Part shown: positions 32,345-43,200 of the stretch, piece by piece | Layout: each line of letters begins with the position of its first letter | Position numbering within the stretch: position 1 is the first letter of the stretch | Made by a program: the position numbers and the translations under genes | The notes under the pieces: model-generated | Seen by the model: only the letters and a program-made list of their open reading frames with translations | Database searches by the model: none | What the model was told of the DNA's origin: nothing | Assembly (NCBI GenBank): GCA_024663395.1 | Contig: JANFAH010000008.1 | Coordinates: forward strand, 1,922,001 to 1,986,000 | Length of the DNA: 64,000 nucleotides | Direction: 5' to 3' | Source of the DNA: Pisolithus tinctorius | Lineage: Eukaryota; Basidiomycota; Agaricomycetes; Boletales; Pisolithaceae

Positions 32345-33250
32345 TGTCATAGCCATGCCTCAACCCTGGCTGGACTCAGCCTCGCACTCACTCAGTTCAG
32401 CCTCGGCCTCACCTGTCCCCTTGTCTCCAGATGGTCTAGCACAGTAAGCACTGCTTTGCAGTGCGTGTCATTTCAGTTAAGTCCTTCCTGGTCTTGTCCC
32501 CGGTGTGAGTCAAAGTGTGGAAAGGTGGTGAAAACCAACCAAAACCAACACAAAAGACAAATGTAGAGCAAGTGGTGGTGTGCCTCCACGGAACCTGGAG
32601 TGCAGAAACCTAAATGTGGGGGGGAACTTCAAGTAGAGGTGCTCCTGGCACAAGTCGTCGATGAGTTACGCAGGAGAAGATGAATGAGTGATGATTGGAT
32701 GGGGGATGCTGAACAGAGTGAAGGTGTTCAGCCGAAAGGTACTTCAAGTAATGGACTTCAAGTAAACGTGCTCCTTGCACAAGTCGATGACGAGTTATGC
32801 AGGAGTGGGAGGATGACTAAGCAGGACTTGCTGACTAAGTGTGGATGGAGCTTCAGATAATGAATGGTAGTAGATAGACCCTTGATGGAGCCTCAACTAC
32901 CAATGATATGAATGAAGACAGATAGACTCTTCTGAATGAGCCTCAACTGTCAACGACGAGATAGGTACTGAACTGACTGCTGGACTGCTTCTTGATTGCT
33001 TGTGGGTAGCTAAGTACATGGGGGTTTATATACTGTGGGGGGAGCACAGCTTGTGACAAACAAGGCACAAACACTTGGTAAGTAATGAGTAAGGACTGAG
33101 TAATCATGATGAGTAAGTGAGAAATGAAAAGTAATCAAGCAAAGAGGATTGGTAAGTATTGGCAATGAACAAGTCAAGGATAGTCAAAATATCACAGAAT
33201 GAGTCAAATGGAGTCAGAAACTGAGTAAGCGCACTGACATCACATTAGGG
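32345..33250 (+). mobile_element. Probable 3' LTR of a second, partial LTR element
   Basis: A purine tract (AAGAGGGGGATAC) is followed at 32345 by TGTCATAGCCATGCC. Downstream lie an internal repeat and TTTATATA at 33025-33032. The antisense accessory gene lies just upstream, the same order as in the complete gypsy element. The right end is not fixed, since no second LTR is present; 33250 is a guess. Confidence 0.4.
32626..32805 (+). repeat. Two 51-bp direct repeats
   Basis: ACTTCAAGTAGAGGTGCTCC... (32626-32676) and ACTTCAAGTAAACGTGCTCC... (32755-32805), both ending GCAGGAG. A weaker pair with TGAGCCTCAACT lies at 32890-32950. Confidence 0.7.
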
Positions 33251-33381
33251 GGTGGCGATGCAAGTCAGATCTCGGCGGAGACATCTCTAGATCCAAAGAT
33301 GGCATGACAGATGGACAGTGTTTCCAGATAGGGAAGTATTAATTCCAGAATTGAAGGGCATGAGTCAGGCGTCAAAGGGGG

Positions 33382-34129
33382 CTAGGGCATTGGGGGTCTG
33401 TGGGGCAATGGGAGCATAGGCGATCGCGTCTCCCACCCTTCCATCCTCTCAGCAAAGTTAACAAAAACTTCATGGACAGGGTTCTGATGGAGGAGGAGGA
33501 GAAGGGGGGACATCTTCTGCTGGATCTTGCAGTAGGAAGGCAAGATGCATGTCATACTTGTCATGAATGTGATCAGGGAGGCTGGAGGACAGTAGATTAT
33601 GCTGCAGCTGTCGCAATGCGGGAAGAATGATGGACAAGATTGGAATAAAGATGGTGCAGGGAGCAGGGAGGAACGATCCATATGCTTCATCAAGAGGGGA
33701 GACTGAAATGACCACATAAGACCTTTCTAACCGAGTGACAGACCTGAGGCGACCAAAGAACGTCCTTCTGGAAGTCATACTGACAAGGAGAACACGCTGA
33801 CCAAGCTGCATGGGATGGGATGGGGCCGACAACGACAGGATGAACCAGGGGGCTTCAGGACGGAAGCTAGTGGGAACGCCTGGCAGATATATGTAGCCAT
33901 TGTCTCTGGCAAATGAGACAAGCGAGATGACTGACGAAGAGGTGGCCATGATTGATGGACTTAGCGAAATGAGCATCTGATGGATGGAGTGCTGTAGAAA
34001 TGCGTAGGGTGCGAGGATCCTCTCCAAATTTGGAAGGAAGAATCGTGGGGCTGAGCACTTTAAGCGAGTGTGTGAACCGAGTTGATATCTTTGGAAACGG
34101 CGGAGATACAATGGAAACTGGAATGCCAT
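33382..34129 (-). CDS. Unknown protein frame inside the mobile region
   Basis: A 219-codon frame starting near 34129. It contains SVISLVSFARDNGYIYLPGV, TSFRPEAPWFILSLSAP, GQRVLLVSMTSRRTFFGRL and DHIHDKYDMHLAFLLQDPA, ending in a proline run. Composition and the absence of stops make it a real or recently real protein. I cannot name a family. It is antisense to the helicase remnant at its right and may be cargo of the transposon. Confidence 0.4.
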
Positions 34130-34448
34130 ACACGGGCGCTAAAAACTTTTAATGCGCGCTTAACTTGCTTCCTCTTTTCTCTTTAGCACTGATGACTCGT
34201 TCTTGTGTGAAGGATGACTGCTCACGTCCAACAGTCTTTCTATGCATGAGGCCTTTAGTCTTCATCTGCATGCATGGGCATCGCGCACAACTCGTCAACG
34301 AGTTAGGCAGAGTCAGCTGTAACCATGTCCACAACACCTTTGGTGTGTGACACCGGGCATCCTGTACTTGACAGCAAGGACTGCATGGAGGCATGCTGCC
34401 AGTGACACCAATCTCTAGAATGTTCACCATCACAACAGCAGCAGGCAA

Positions 34449-34790
34449 GTGATCAACAATCAGCTGTTTGCAGTTGCTGATAACACCTGCATATGCATTT
34501 ACGATTATTGCACACAAGTTCAAACACTTGAGCATTGCATAGTCGACATTGGCACACCACCTAGTGGTCAGTTGACTCCATTTAATGCATATGTGGCACT
34601 CTCGCATAGCCATGGGCATGAGATGATCCAGCTGCTAAGAGACTTCAATGTCTGACTGTTCACTCAGCATCCTAGTGAATACTTGCATAGGGAAGATGAG
34701 CGTCTACACAAAATGGATGAAGAGGCAAGGGAATGGTGGGAGCAGACAAAGACGACAGAAGGGATATATAGACGAATAGTGACTGATTGA
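34449..34790 (+). pseudogene. PIF1-like helicase, C-terminal remnant
   Basis: Reads TLEHCIVDIGTPPSGQLTPF and NAYVALSHSHGHEMIQLLRDFN, then after an in-frame TGA (34652-34654) LFTQHPSEYLHREDERLH, to TGA at 34790. This is the last helicase motif (VALSRSRGRE in active relatives) and tail of PIF1-type helicases carried by fungal Helitrons. An upstream ITPAYAFT in another frame shows a further frameshift. Arg is replaced by His, Gln, Cys or stop at several conserved places, as expected from CpG to TpG/CpA change. Confidence 0.65.
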
Positions 34791-34973
34791 TGGTAGATAA
34801 CGACAAAAATACACTTCGGTCTACCTCTGTACTATTGCCTTTGCCCTGCCTGGCAACCTTTGCCTTGCGTGGCAGTGGGTGGTTGGAGCAGCCACGACTG
34901 GTGGGTTTTGCCGAGCGGAGTCGATTGACTGGCATGTGCGCGGATGTCGAAAAAAGCGTCTCACATTTCAGGC

Positions 34974-34998
34974 TGGAGTGACCTTGTAAACAAGGTGA
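34974..34998 (-). repeat. Subterminal inverted copy of the 5' terminal repeat
   Basis: Ends ACAAGGTGA. Weaker inverted similarity continues about 30 bp further inward (a TTTTTT tract in both arms). It lies 166 bp before the 3' end. Confidence 0.8.
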
Positions 34999-35184
34999 TC
35001 ATATTTTGGGTCTCAGCACTGTATTCCGCTGCTCCGCAACCCCGAAGTGGGTGAATGGGCTTGATTTCATCGGACAGTCCAGTGCATGTTCCTGTCTGTT
35101 GCTTTGCATACGGGCGCGAGCACGGTAAACAAGGTGCCTGCCGTGCAAAACGGCCTTATTCTAGTTCATTATCGTCGTGCATTG
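34998..35184 (+). repeat. 187-bp direct repeat, right copy
   Basis: The 3' end of the element and the first 20 bp of genuine host flank; pairs with 29685-29871. Confidence 0.85.
35140..35164 (+). other. 3' stem-loop and CTAG end of the Helitron-type element
   Basis: Stem GCCGT-ACGGC, loop GCAAA, then CTTATTCTAG. A second copy with GCCAT-ATGGC lies at 29827-29851. Confidence 0.75.
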
Positions 35185-35499
35185 TTGTCTGCGTGGTGGC
35201 GGCTTCGGTACTGCTCGATGACTATCCGCCCATAACAAGCCTTTGTTGGGTTAGGGTTAGCACGTCGTTTGCACCTCCCGTGTTGACCGTCGATCACTGA
35301 GGTCAGTCCCCTGTGCTTGCAAGCAGGGTGTCAAGTTTACCGAGCAGGTGCGTTTCTGCAGAAGCGGCTGTATGTACAGTGGCCTGCCTACAGCACCTTA
35401 CACCTCAACTCCAGGATCCCAGTAGTGGCCTCCCACAACCGGCCACCACACATCCGATGCTATTCCACTTGATGTCCATTCTGTTGATTCTGCTCACAT
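35185..35499. other. Spacer upstream of the GPHR fragment, unit 1
   Basis: Host sequence shared with unit 2 (48718-49002), with GGGTTAGGGTTAG and a stretch resembling a small exon (GVKFTE). No gene could be assigned. Confidence 0.4.
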
Positions 35500-36102
35500 G
35501 CTTCTAGTCCGCGATCAACCTCCTATCTCCGCCATCCTCAACTGTCGGCTCATCGTCCTATGGGGATGTAATCACGCATGTTCTCGCGTACCTCATGTCA
35601 CCTCTACCTTCGGACGGCGCATGCCAAACACCTAGAATAGACATACTGTCTTTCTCGAGAAAAATCAGTCTGGCACTCGTTGGAGTGTTCCTCGGTAGCA
35701 TATGCGTGGTGCTGATGGGAGTAACGAGAGTAAGCAACTTCATACAGTAACAATGTTCCACTCCATTAACGGGCTTTCCTCTGTCTCAGGTGTTCCGAAT
35801 AACCTCCTGTAGCATGTCAGCCTCATTGATGCTACTTGTCCTCGCTCAGCTAATGGCATGTTCTTTCAATGGACAATGAAAGCTTCTTACCCCATCTTGT
35901 CATCACAAGCGCATATACCTCCTTTCGACAGCGGTTCAACTGCGCGCCCCGTTTCCTCCATCGGCGGACGCCGACACCTCCACAAGCGCATCCCCTAATG
36001 TCGCGGAAACCAATCTTCTTTCTCTTCGACTGGTCGTTCCTCGCGGGCGCAAGGGGATGCGCACCGGTTCGCTGGGTGGGGCCGTTCTTTGGTGAAAATG
36101 AA
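35500..36102 (+). pseudogene. GPHR/ABA-GPCR-type membrane protein, C-terminal fragment, unit 1
   Basis: Reads FSRKISLALVGVFLGSICVV and LMGVTR, then after an intron (35730-35789) VFRITSCSMSASLMLLVLAQ. A probable GC-AG intron follows, then IYLLSTAVQLRAPFPPS and, in another frame, FLFDWSFLAGARG. This matches the last transmembrane segments of Golgi pH regulator / ABA-GPCR family proteins, which are anion channels or GTPase-linked receptors in other eukaryotes. The N-terminal two thirds were not found, and the end joins the SET2 first exon at 36103. It is therefore a breakpoint fragment and not a gene. Confidence 0.65.
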
Positions 36103-36375
36103 GTCTTCCGGCTTGAGAGCGGTAGCTGAGGAGTGGCTCTGACTCCGCGACCGAGATTTGGACATTGTGGCAGAAGGGAAAAAAGTGAGCAAGCAACACA
36201 TTCTCAGTCGCAGAGCCCAAACTGAAATGACTATGGTAGCAATCTGTACAGCGCCGTAGAGCGAGCTGCACCGAGCCTAGATGACGGCCTTCAGTATAGA
36301 ATAATTAGATGAGTAGATTAATGTGGGGACTGACCCTACAACTTGCTGTGGATCCAAAATCCTCCGAACTGTGGC

Positions 36376-38041
36376 TCTCAGTTTCAAAAAGGCGTAAGTG
36401 CATTGAAGCTGGAGACGACGCAAAGGCCTCCCTTGTGCTGTCCACTCAGCCTAAATCGCAACTGGGCCCTGTTCTCGATGGGTTCCCTGGCCTTGTTGAT
36501 GACAAGCCTGATCAACTCCTAACCACCGTCTCCCAGCTAATTTCCCCTCCGTCAAAGCTTCAAAATCAACCACATTCAGTTTCTACCGGACCAGGGACAA
36601 CAAAGAAGCTGTAGGAGACTCGGACGATGCCGAGTCCATTGATGGGTCCACTCTCATCGCCAGGGAAACCGACTCCGTCGACTTCCACTCGGCCAACCAG
36701 GCTACAGGATGTCTGTGCGCTTACTCTAAGCTACTATTCTATCCGACCTTTCTGACACCACTTACCTGCCTTCTTACAGGTACTTGATTGGCGTGCACGA
36801 CAAGAAAACTGGCAAAACCACTATCCGTCCGGCACCTCTCCACATCCTTACACGCGATGTTAAGGCTCTTAAAGGCCAAGAACCTATAGCTGTCTCAGCG
36901 CTCCAGCCGCTGGAAGCTCGTGCTGCACTGGGTGAGTCGTTTGGTATCAAAAAAGCCGAGCTGGCTATCAAGACACAAGAGCAAAATAAGGTCGACGTCT
37001 CTGCCATGGAAACTGCGGTAGATCATCTACAGGAGAGTATACAAAAGAGCACTCGAGCTCTGCCGTCCAAAGGTTCGCTTTTCCGTTCTCTCTATATCGC
37101 TTCAACCTACTTACGGCGGGTCATCAGAGGAGGCTCAGGCCACGGCTGATAGCACGCGTTTGGTTCCTCCTTATAATGCGGAAGCTACTGTCCCTAGCGA
37201 AGTTTATCCCCCCACAATATAATCCCTGAGACAGAATGGAAAATGCTATCTGAAGCTCCGTTTTTGGTCGTTGGACAAAACCAACGAATACCGTTTCTTC
37301 CGTTTCAAAGATCCAAATGGATCAATCAGCATTTGCGTTCAATCTGCGACTCTTCATCTCCTAGCAAAACCAACATGTACGTCTTCCGCGTATTCAAAGG
37401 TCGCCCGCTGACTTCTTGTCCAGCAAGATTCTTCAGTACATCGCGTATATGATGCTGTTCTGGCAATTGGCCATCCAAAGCAATCTTGGAAAAGTTTCTC
37501 TGCAAGAGAAGTTAACCTCTATGCCGTCCGTTGTTGCAGACGGTCTGTTGTCTCGATTCACGGAGAGTGCAAGGACGTCCTCCAAGTTAGTGCTTTCCGC
37601 CCTTCCTATGTACTGGAGAAGCCGACACATTTTGATTATGGTCGAATAGGTCACAATTCACGTCTCAGAAAGAGATGCTGCTGCTAACACACATGTTTGC
37701 ACTGTGCCTGCGTGTTGATGATTACGCAACGAATACCGAAATAATAGCCAAAGATCTGAGTCAGTCTACACAGTCGTAAGTGAGATGTAACTTGCGCCAA
37801 GCTTTCCCTAATCTTGCTTCTTGGATAGCATTAATACGCTCTTCAAGTCAATGGGTATGTTCTTACGGTCTTCCCAGTGGACATTACATATTGATGTGTT
37901 GTAGGATGCCAGATCGCTAAGCCCACTGTTGCGGACCTGAAAAGGCTTGGTCTTCCCGACAGTGCTGCAGAGACGAAACACGCATCACTCAAAGTTCCAC
38001 TCGAGTTTCCAAAGCCGCGTGGTAAACGCCGGCGTGGATAG
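36376..38041 (+). pseudogene. RPA49: RPA49, copy 2, broken
   Basis: All eight exons of copy 1 can be aligned. The start ATG region is missing (CTGTGGCTCTCAGTTTC instead of the ATGGCCCCCACTTCAGTTTC type). The acceptor TTAG before GAGGGTCATCAG is changed to TTACGG, and one C is lost at 37210 (TATCCCCCCACAAT against TATCCCCTCCACAAT), shifting the frame. It ends TAG at 38041. Confidence 0.85.
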
Positions 38042-38269
38042 GAACGACGATTGGAAATTGAACATACGTTTTGGTTCTCGTGCATTATTTCAGTGCCCTC
38101 ACCATCTTCGATTCCCTTCATATAAACACAGGGTTTCTGAATGGAGACTCGATGTCAAATGTACAGGTAAATAGTACATGAAAATATACAAGTCATTCCG
38201 GAGCCTTCAACCATGCCTCTTTCGTCTTTAATCCTTGGATACCCGAGTAACAACCTCTCCGACATATTT

Positions 38270-39738
38270 TTGCGATTCCAAGTGTACGCATCTATCGTCT
38301 TTTGGAAAGATATGGCCTTCAATGGTGGGACGGGGGCTACGAGCTGCGAACAAGCGATTCATATCCTCAGATCTTTACGTGGGGTGAATGGATGTCAATG
38401 CAATAGAACGGACCGAATTTACTGCATAACGGGACTCACAATAATACCGCGGACTGTGATAGCAATTTAAATGACAGTATTTACCGGAATCTCTTGTGCA
38501 CCCTTGAGCGTGTCAGTGCCTGTTGTTCCACTCACACTCGCGAACGTGCCCTGGATACGAAGCCCATAATGTGAACCCATCCAGAGTCCTCAAGACTTCT
38601 GAAGCACGTTCGGTCCGCCCACTTCGATGACGTAGTCGACCCTCGTCCTCCAGTCCGCAAAGCAGGAAGCCTTGATTTTCTACCAATGTTGAGGAAATCA
38701 AGGTTAGACGTACGATTTTGCTGACCTCCCCATCCCAGTTCGGGGCCTTCTCGTAGTTGATTCAATGCTGCACACCTAATTTCCTCACTACCTCTAACTT
38801 CTCGTCCGGCGAGGATGTCGCGATTACGTTTGCACCTGACACAAGGGGTATCCCAGCAGTAAAACTGTGTTATAATCAACCGTCATCGATATTCTAAACG
38901 CAAATTTTTTGAATGGGCATACGTGGACACATCACCTGTTCCAAGAGCAAGAACAGAGTGTTCGCCTTTCGGGGACCGCGATCCCTTAAGCGCGTTGTAC
39001 GCCGTCAGCACCACACACCTGTTACGTGTAATTCAACCCAACCGCGTTAGACGGGGTGTAGGACTTGCAATAGGGTCGAAGCCTCTTCATAGGACTGGTG
39101 ATCGGAGAAAGGAACAATAGATTGACTAGAGATTCAGTGACGGTGCCATGGCCTGGGAACGCACACGCACGTAAGCAAGAACATCGAGGTATTTCCTTCG
39201 GACGCCATTGGTTTACCCACAGAGGACACTGTTTTGATTTCCTCCGTCAGATTCCACGAGCATGCTCTGGTGCGAAGTTAGGGTAGACGCACCCTCCAGT
39301 CTTCCACCGTTTGACATCCGCTCCAACTGCTACGACCTCACCTGCGCCGTCTGTGCACGGAACAAATCGTTCGTTACGCTGGAATTCCCCACACCTTCAA
39401 ACGAGGAACGGCGGATAGCGCAAGATGGCATACGCACCCTCCACATCTGTGATGACCCATGAGCAGATGACAGTACTACGCGAAGACAGGCTCAGCAGGA
39501 TGTCGATATGCGAAGGCGGGCTGCTTGTCTGAAGGGATACAGTGTGGATCTCGAATGTACTTCTCTTGCTCGCGAAGGCGATATCGTAGGAAGCTTGCAC
39601 AAGCCCTAAGTTCGGAGGTTTGTCACTCTATCAAAATAGTACATGTCCTTCGTATATATTAACCAACTATCAAAGCTCTCAAGAAAACTCACTAGTCGAT
39701 ATTAATCCATGAATCGTCCGAGCTAACTTTACTGGCAT
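38270..39738 (-). pseudogene. Alcohol dehydrogenase (MDR), decayed, unit 2
   Basis: The most degenerate of the three copies. Still readable are an FTAGIPLV-like / SGANVIATSSPDEKLE segment (about 38790-38850), NWDGEVSKI near 38730, and WVHIMGFVSRARS near 38550. The middle of the GroES part is largely deleted compared with unit 3. Confidence 0.6.
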
Positions 39739-40122
39739 GGTCACTGTCCGCCGTTTCCTGCCTCGCATTGGGCAATACTAATACAGTTTGTTGTGTGTGG
39801 TGAAGGTCATAGACGATGCATCGTACTGTGAGAGGGTTTGCATAACGTGACAACGTCAATGGTACTACATTACACCTGACATGATTGTTGATCTTACAAC
39901 ATTATTTCAGGAGTCGGGGAGGCTAATGGGACGTTAAAGTATTTGGTCGACCCGAGATACTCTCGAGATGCTTCAAGCTGCTTCAACTAGTGCTCCCATA
40001 AGAGTGGACGTGCCCCGGAGAGGGGGAAATTTGGTAGCCTGGATCTGAAGGTACGAGTTCTTGCTTCCTCGAGCTCGAGTGGTGATCACCTAGGCACGAT
40101 GGAGCAGGTGCGTCGCTGCTGG

Positions 40123-40128
40123 CACGTG
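40123..40128 (+). promoter_or_regulatory. Conserved E-box CACGTG upstream of NLR copy 2
   Basis: Lies 129 bp before the ATG at 40252. The block GCTGGCACGTGTCAGCTGTG is kept in all units. Confidence 0.35.
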
Positions 40129-40251
40129 TCAGCTGTGCTAGTTGGTCCTCACGGCAGTCTGCACATCCGCAGCCCTTCAAGTTACTCTGTCCTCGTTGAC
40201 ACTCACTCTCCAATCGAGCTCGCAAACCTCATACGAAATACCCATTTCTCA

Positions 40252-43200
40252 ATGGATAACGATCAGTCAAAGAAACGTCTCTTCAGCGCTGCGGATTCAT
40301 CTAGCTTTTATCCTCCTTCGGTAGGGCGTTCGTTCATTTCTGTCGACGGTATCTGTCGAGTTACTCATTTCTTCACAATATCCGGTAAGCAGTCAAAGAA
40401 ACCTCGCACTAGTGTTACGAACCGATCCAACCTCGACCCTTCTCCGGTGTGTAGAATTCTGCTTCCTTGCGATGGTATATGTCAATTGGCCAAAAATTAT
40501 TCACAGGGGCCGTCCCAGATTACTGCTGGGCACTTACCCTCTGACACTCAAGCGTCGGGCGGCGTCTCTCAAGTGCCAATGTCGTCACTCTCTCATCCGT
40601 CCGAGCCAAGTTACGCAGCTTCCGCCACCGGGGAGAGCGCCGACACACGTATTGGTCGGGTGACTTGCGAGCAAAGAGAACAAAGGCAACTTCAGGCTGC
40701 TGCAACCCGTGAAGTATGTAATCTACTCCCCTTTAATATTCGAAAGATTTTGAATGAGCTCGCTCAACGGATTCAGATCTCAGCCATTGAGCCGACTTTC
40801 AGGATGAGTTCCACATCGAATACCGATGAAGACGCTATTCACCTTCCCTGTGTTGCAAGGGCAACGTTCGCTGAGACTCAAAGCCCTCCCGATACGTATC
40901 TAAAACCGTTCAAAGATTTCAATCAAGTCGTTACCACCATTACTAAGGTAGGCGCTCGTGTCTCTACATACATCTTTTGACTGCACGTCTGCACCAGATT
41001 CATCCCTATGCCCGGATCACGCTGGGAATGTTAGCAGCTGTTTCTCAGGTACGTTATCATTCTTGGATGCATTCCTCATCTTACGAAGTCATACGTAGAT
41101 GTTCGTAGTTCAAGAGATCCGAGACGAGCGGCTGTCCCACCTGCTGGATACAATCAGAAAAGTTTACGAATTTCTCACGAAAGAAACTACCCCCAAGGAT
41201 ATGTCTGGCATGCGGGAAACCTTCGCGAAGGTCGCACTGATGACCAGTGGTGCGGTGCAGTTCGTCAAGAATTACTCCGCGACAGAGGACTTCTGTACGT
41301 CTATCACACTTGCTCACCACCCAAGCCTAATGAAATGTGGCATCAGGGAAGAGATCGGGGAAAGGCGTAGAATATGAGAAGCAGGACGTTTCCATTGCGT
41401 ACACTGAGGCGCTAGACGACCTGATGGAACAATACCGGCGCCGCGAAGATCGGGGCGTCCGGGTTGATGCGTTTCGCGTACTTGAAGACCTGGACTTGGC
41501 TGGTTTGGCCCGTGCCAGAGGTGCAGGTCCCAATTGGACCAAGAAATGCCTTGACGGGACTAGAACTGACATCCTTACGGAGATTATCGACTGGATCTAT
41601 GACACCAATGAAAATGTTCCGCCCATTCTCTGGCTCCGTGGGCAGGCTGGCAAAGGGAAATCTGCTATTGCGCATACGATCGCTTTGTGGTTTGAGAACG
41701 TTGGAGGGGTCGGCTCCTGTTTTTGCTTTTCCCGTGACTGGCAGGCCGAGCATCTTGAAGAAAAGATATTTAGGACCATTGCGTGCGATTTAGCAGAACG
41801 TGATCCTGCATTCCGGCGAGCCTTAGCCGGCGCACTTGCGACAGATGATTCTCTAAAGACCACCTCTGACATCGCGCTGCAGTGGCAGAAGCTCATTTTG
41901 GAACCTTTGTGTAAAGTCTTTGGTCATATGGTTGGGAATGTGGTCATCGTCGTCGACGCGTTGGACGAAAGCGGGCCGGAACCATCGCGGAGGCACCTAC
42001 TGTCGGTACTTGCGTCTGCACAAGCTGCTGACCTACCTCGCAATGTTCGCATCCTCGTAACATCCCGTCCATTTCCTGATATCAAGCATGCACTCAGTGC
42101 CGCTTGGCATGTGAGGGCAGTCTCGTTGGACGACCTCCCTGTGGCGTCAGAGGAAGATGATATCCGTCTATATATTATGAAAAGATTGGGCCCTCTTCGG
42201 GATATTGGACCCACCGAAGTCTATAGGACTGCCCAGAAGGCGGGAGGTCTATTTGAATGGGCACGTCTGGCCTGCGAGTTCGTAAACCCGGGTCGTACGG
42301 TCAAGAATGGATCAGTCAAGGAACGTTTCGATAATATCATGCATCTTCGTTCAGGTGGACTACTGGATGCCATGTACCAAGCAATTCTCAAAAACGTCAT
42401 CCCTAATGACCAGACTGCGCTCACGCAATTCCGCTCTGTCATGCAGCAGATCATTTCTACGCTCGAACCTCTGCATATAGATGCACTGTGCAAGATGCGC
42501 AGTCACTTCCCTGCCAACGAGGACCGTTGTGACGTGGTTGCCATTCTTGAATCCATGTCCCTGCTATTGAGTGGCATTACAGACCGGTCTTCTCCTGTCC
42601 GACCACTACATGCATCATTCTACGACTTCCTGATTGACCCTGCACGGAGTCAGACATACTTTGTTGGTGAACCCAATATGTACAACCTTGCCTTCGCCTC
42701 ATTGCGGATTCTTTCGAATGACCTGCGTTTCAATATATGTGGACTTGAAAGTTCATACTTGAGTAACTCCGAGGTTGCTGGTTTGGAAGGGGGAATCAAC
42801 GAAAATATTCCACCCCATCTATCCTACTCATGCAGGTTCTGGGCCCAACATCTGAAGATGACAGTATTTGACTTGGCACTTGCGAAATTGGTGGAGGGGG
42901 TGGTTAGAAGTGAAAAGCTACTCTTCTGGATAGAGGCTCTAAGCCTTCTTGGTGTGTTGGGAGTTGCTACAGATGCTCTTGGGTGCACTTTGAGGTGGCT
43001 GCTTGTGAGTATTGAGTTTTCACATCTGATATCAACTAATGTGAAGTCAAAGACACAAATTGGTTTTGAAGAGACCATAGCATTGGCACAAGATGGGATC
43101 AAGTTCATTCACAACTTTGGCAGTGCAATCTCACACAGTGCTCCACACCTTTACATCTCTGCACTGCCATTTACCCCTTTGAATACCATGGTAGCAAAAA

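Larger units (their letters stand above)
29622..35164 (+). mobile_element. Helitron-type insertion, 5.5 kb, composite and decayed
   Basis: Relative to unit 2 (CCTTACCCTTATTCATTATCG, near 48680-48700, shown here shortened as CCCTTATTCATTATCG) the insert starts TCACCTTGTTTACAAGG at 29622 and ends in CTAG at 35164. It leaves CCCTTA before and TTCATTATCG after, with no target duplication. This fits insertion between A and T (or T and T) by a rolling-circle transposon. A stem-loop (GCCGT/ACGGC, loop GCAAA, 35140-35154) lies 10 bp before CTAG. The first 25 bp recur inverted at 34974-34998, like the asymmetric terminal inverted repeats of Helitron2/Helentron types. A PIF1-like helicase remnant lies near the 3' end. 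No Rep domain was found. Confidence 0.75.
6878..36102. repeat. Tandem segmental duplication, unit 1 (type A)
   Basis: The homologous segment begins at GTCTTCCGGCTTGAGAGC inside SET2 exon 1 and ends at the GPHR fragment next to the same SET2 motif at 36103. Without the 10,071-bp LTR element and the 5,543-bp Helitron-type insertion (and one TSD copy) it would be about 13.6 kb, like units 2 and 3. Only this unit is joined to a complete SET2 gene on the left. Confidence 0.9.

Noticed and set aside
29622..34998. Cut-and-paste DNA transposon bounded by the 25-bp inverted repeats
   Set aside because: No target duplication at these ends; the empty site in unit 2 puts the right border at 35164 after CTAG, and the helicase remnant fits a Helitron.
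35240..35262. Telomere-like GGGTTAGGGTTAG (also near 48780)
   Set aside because: Only about two TTAGGG units, present in duplicated host DNA; too short to call an interstitial telomere.
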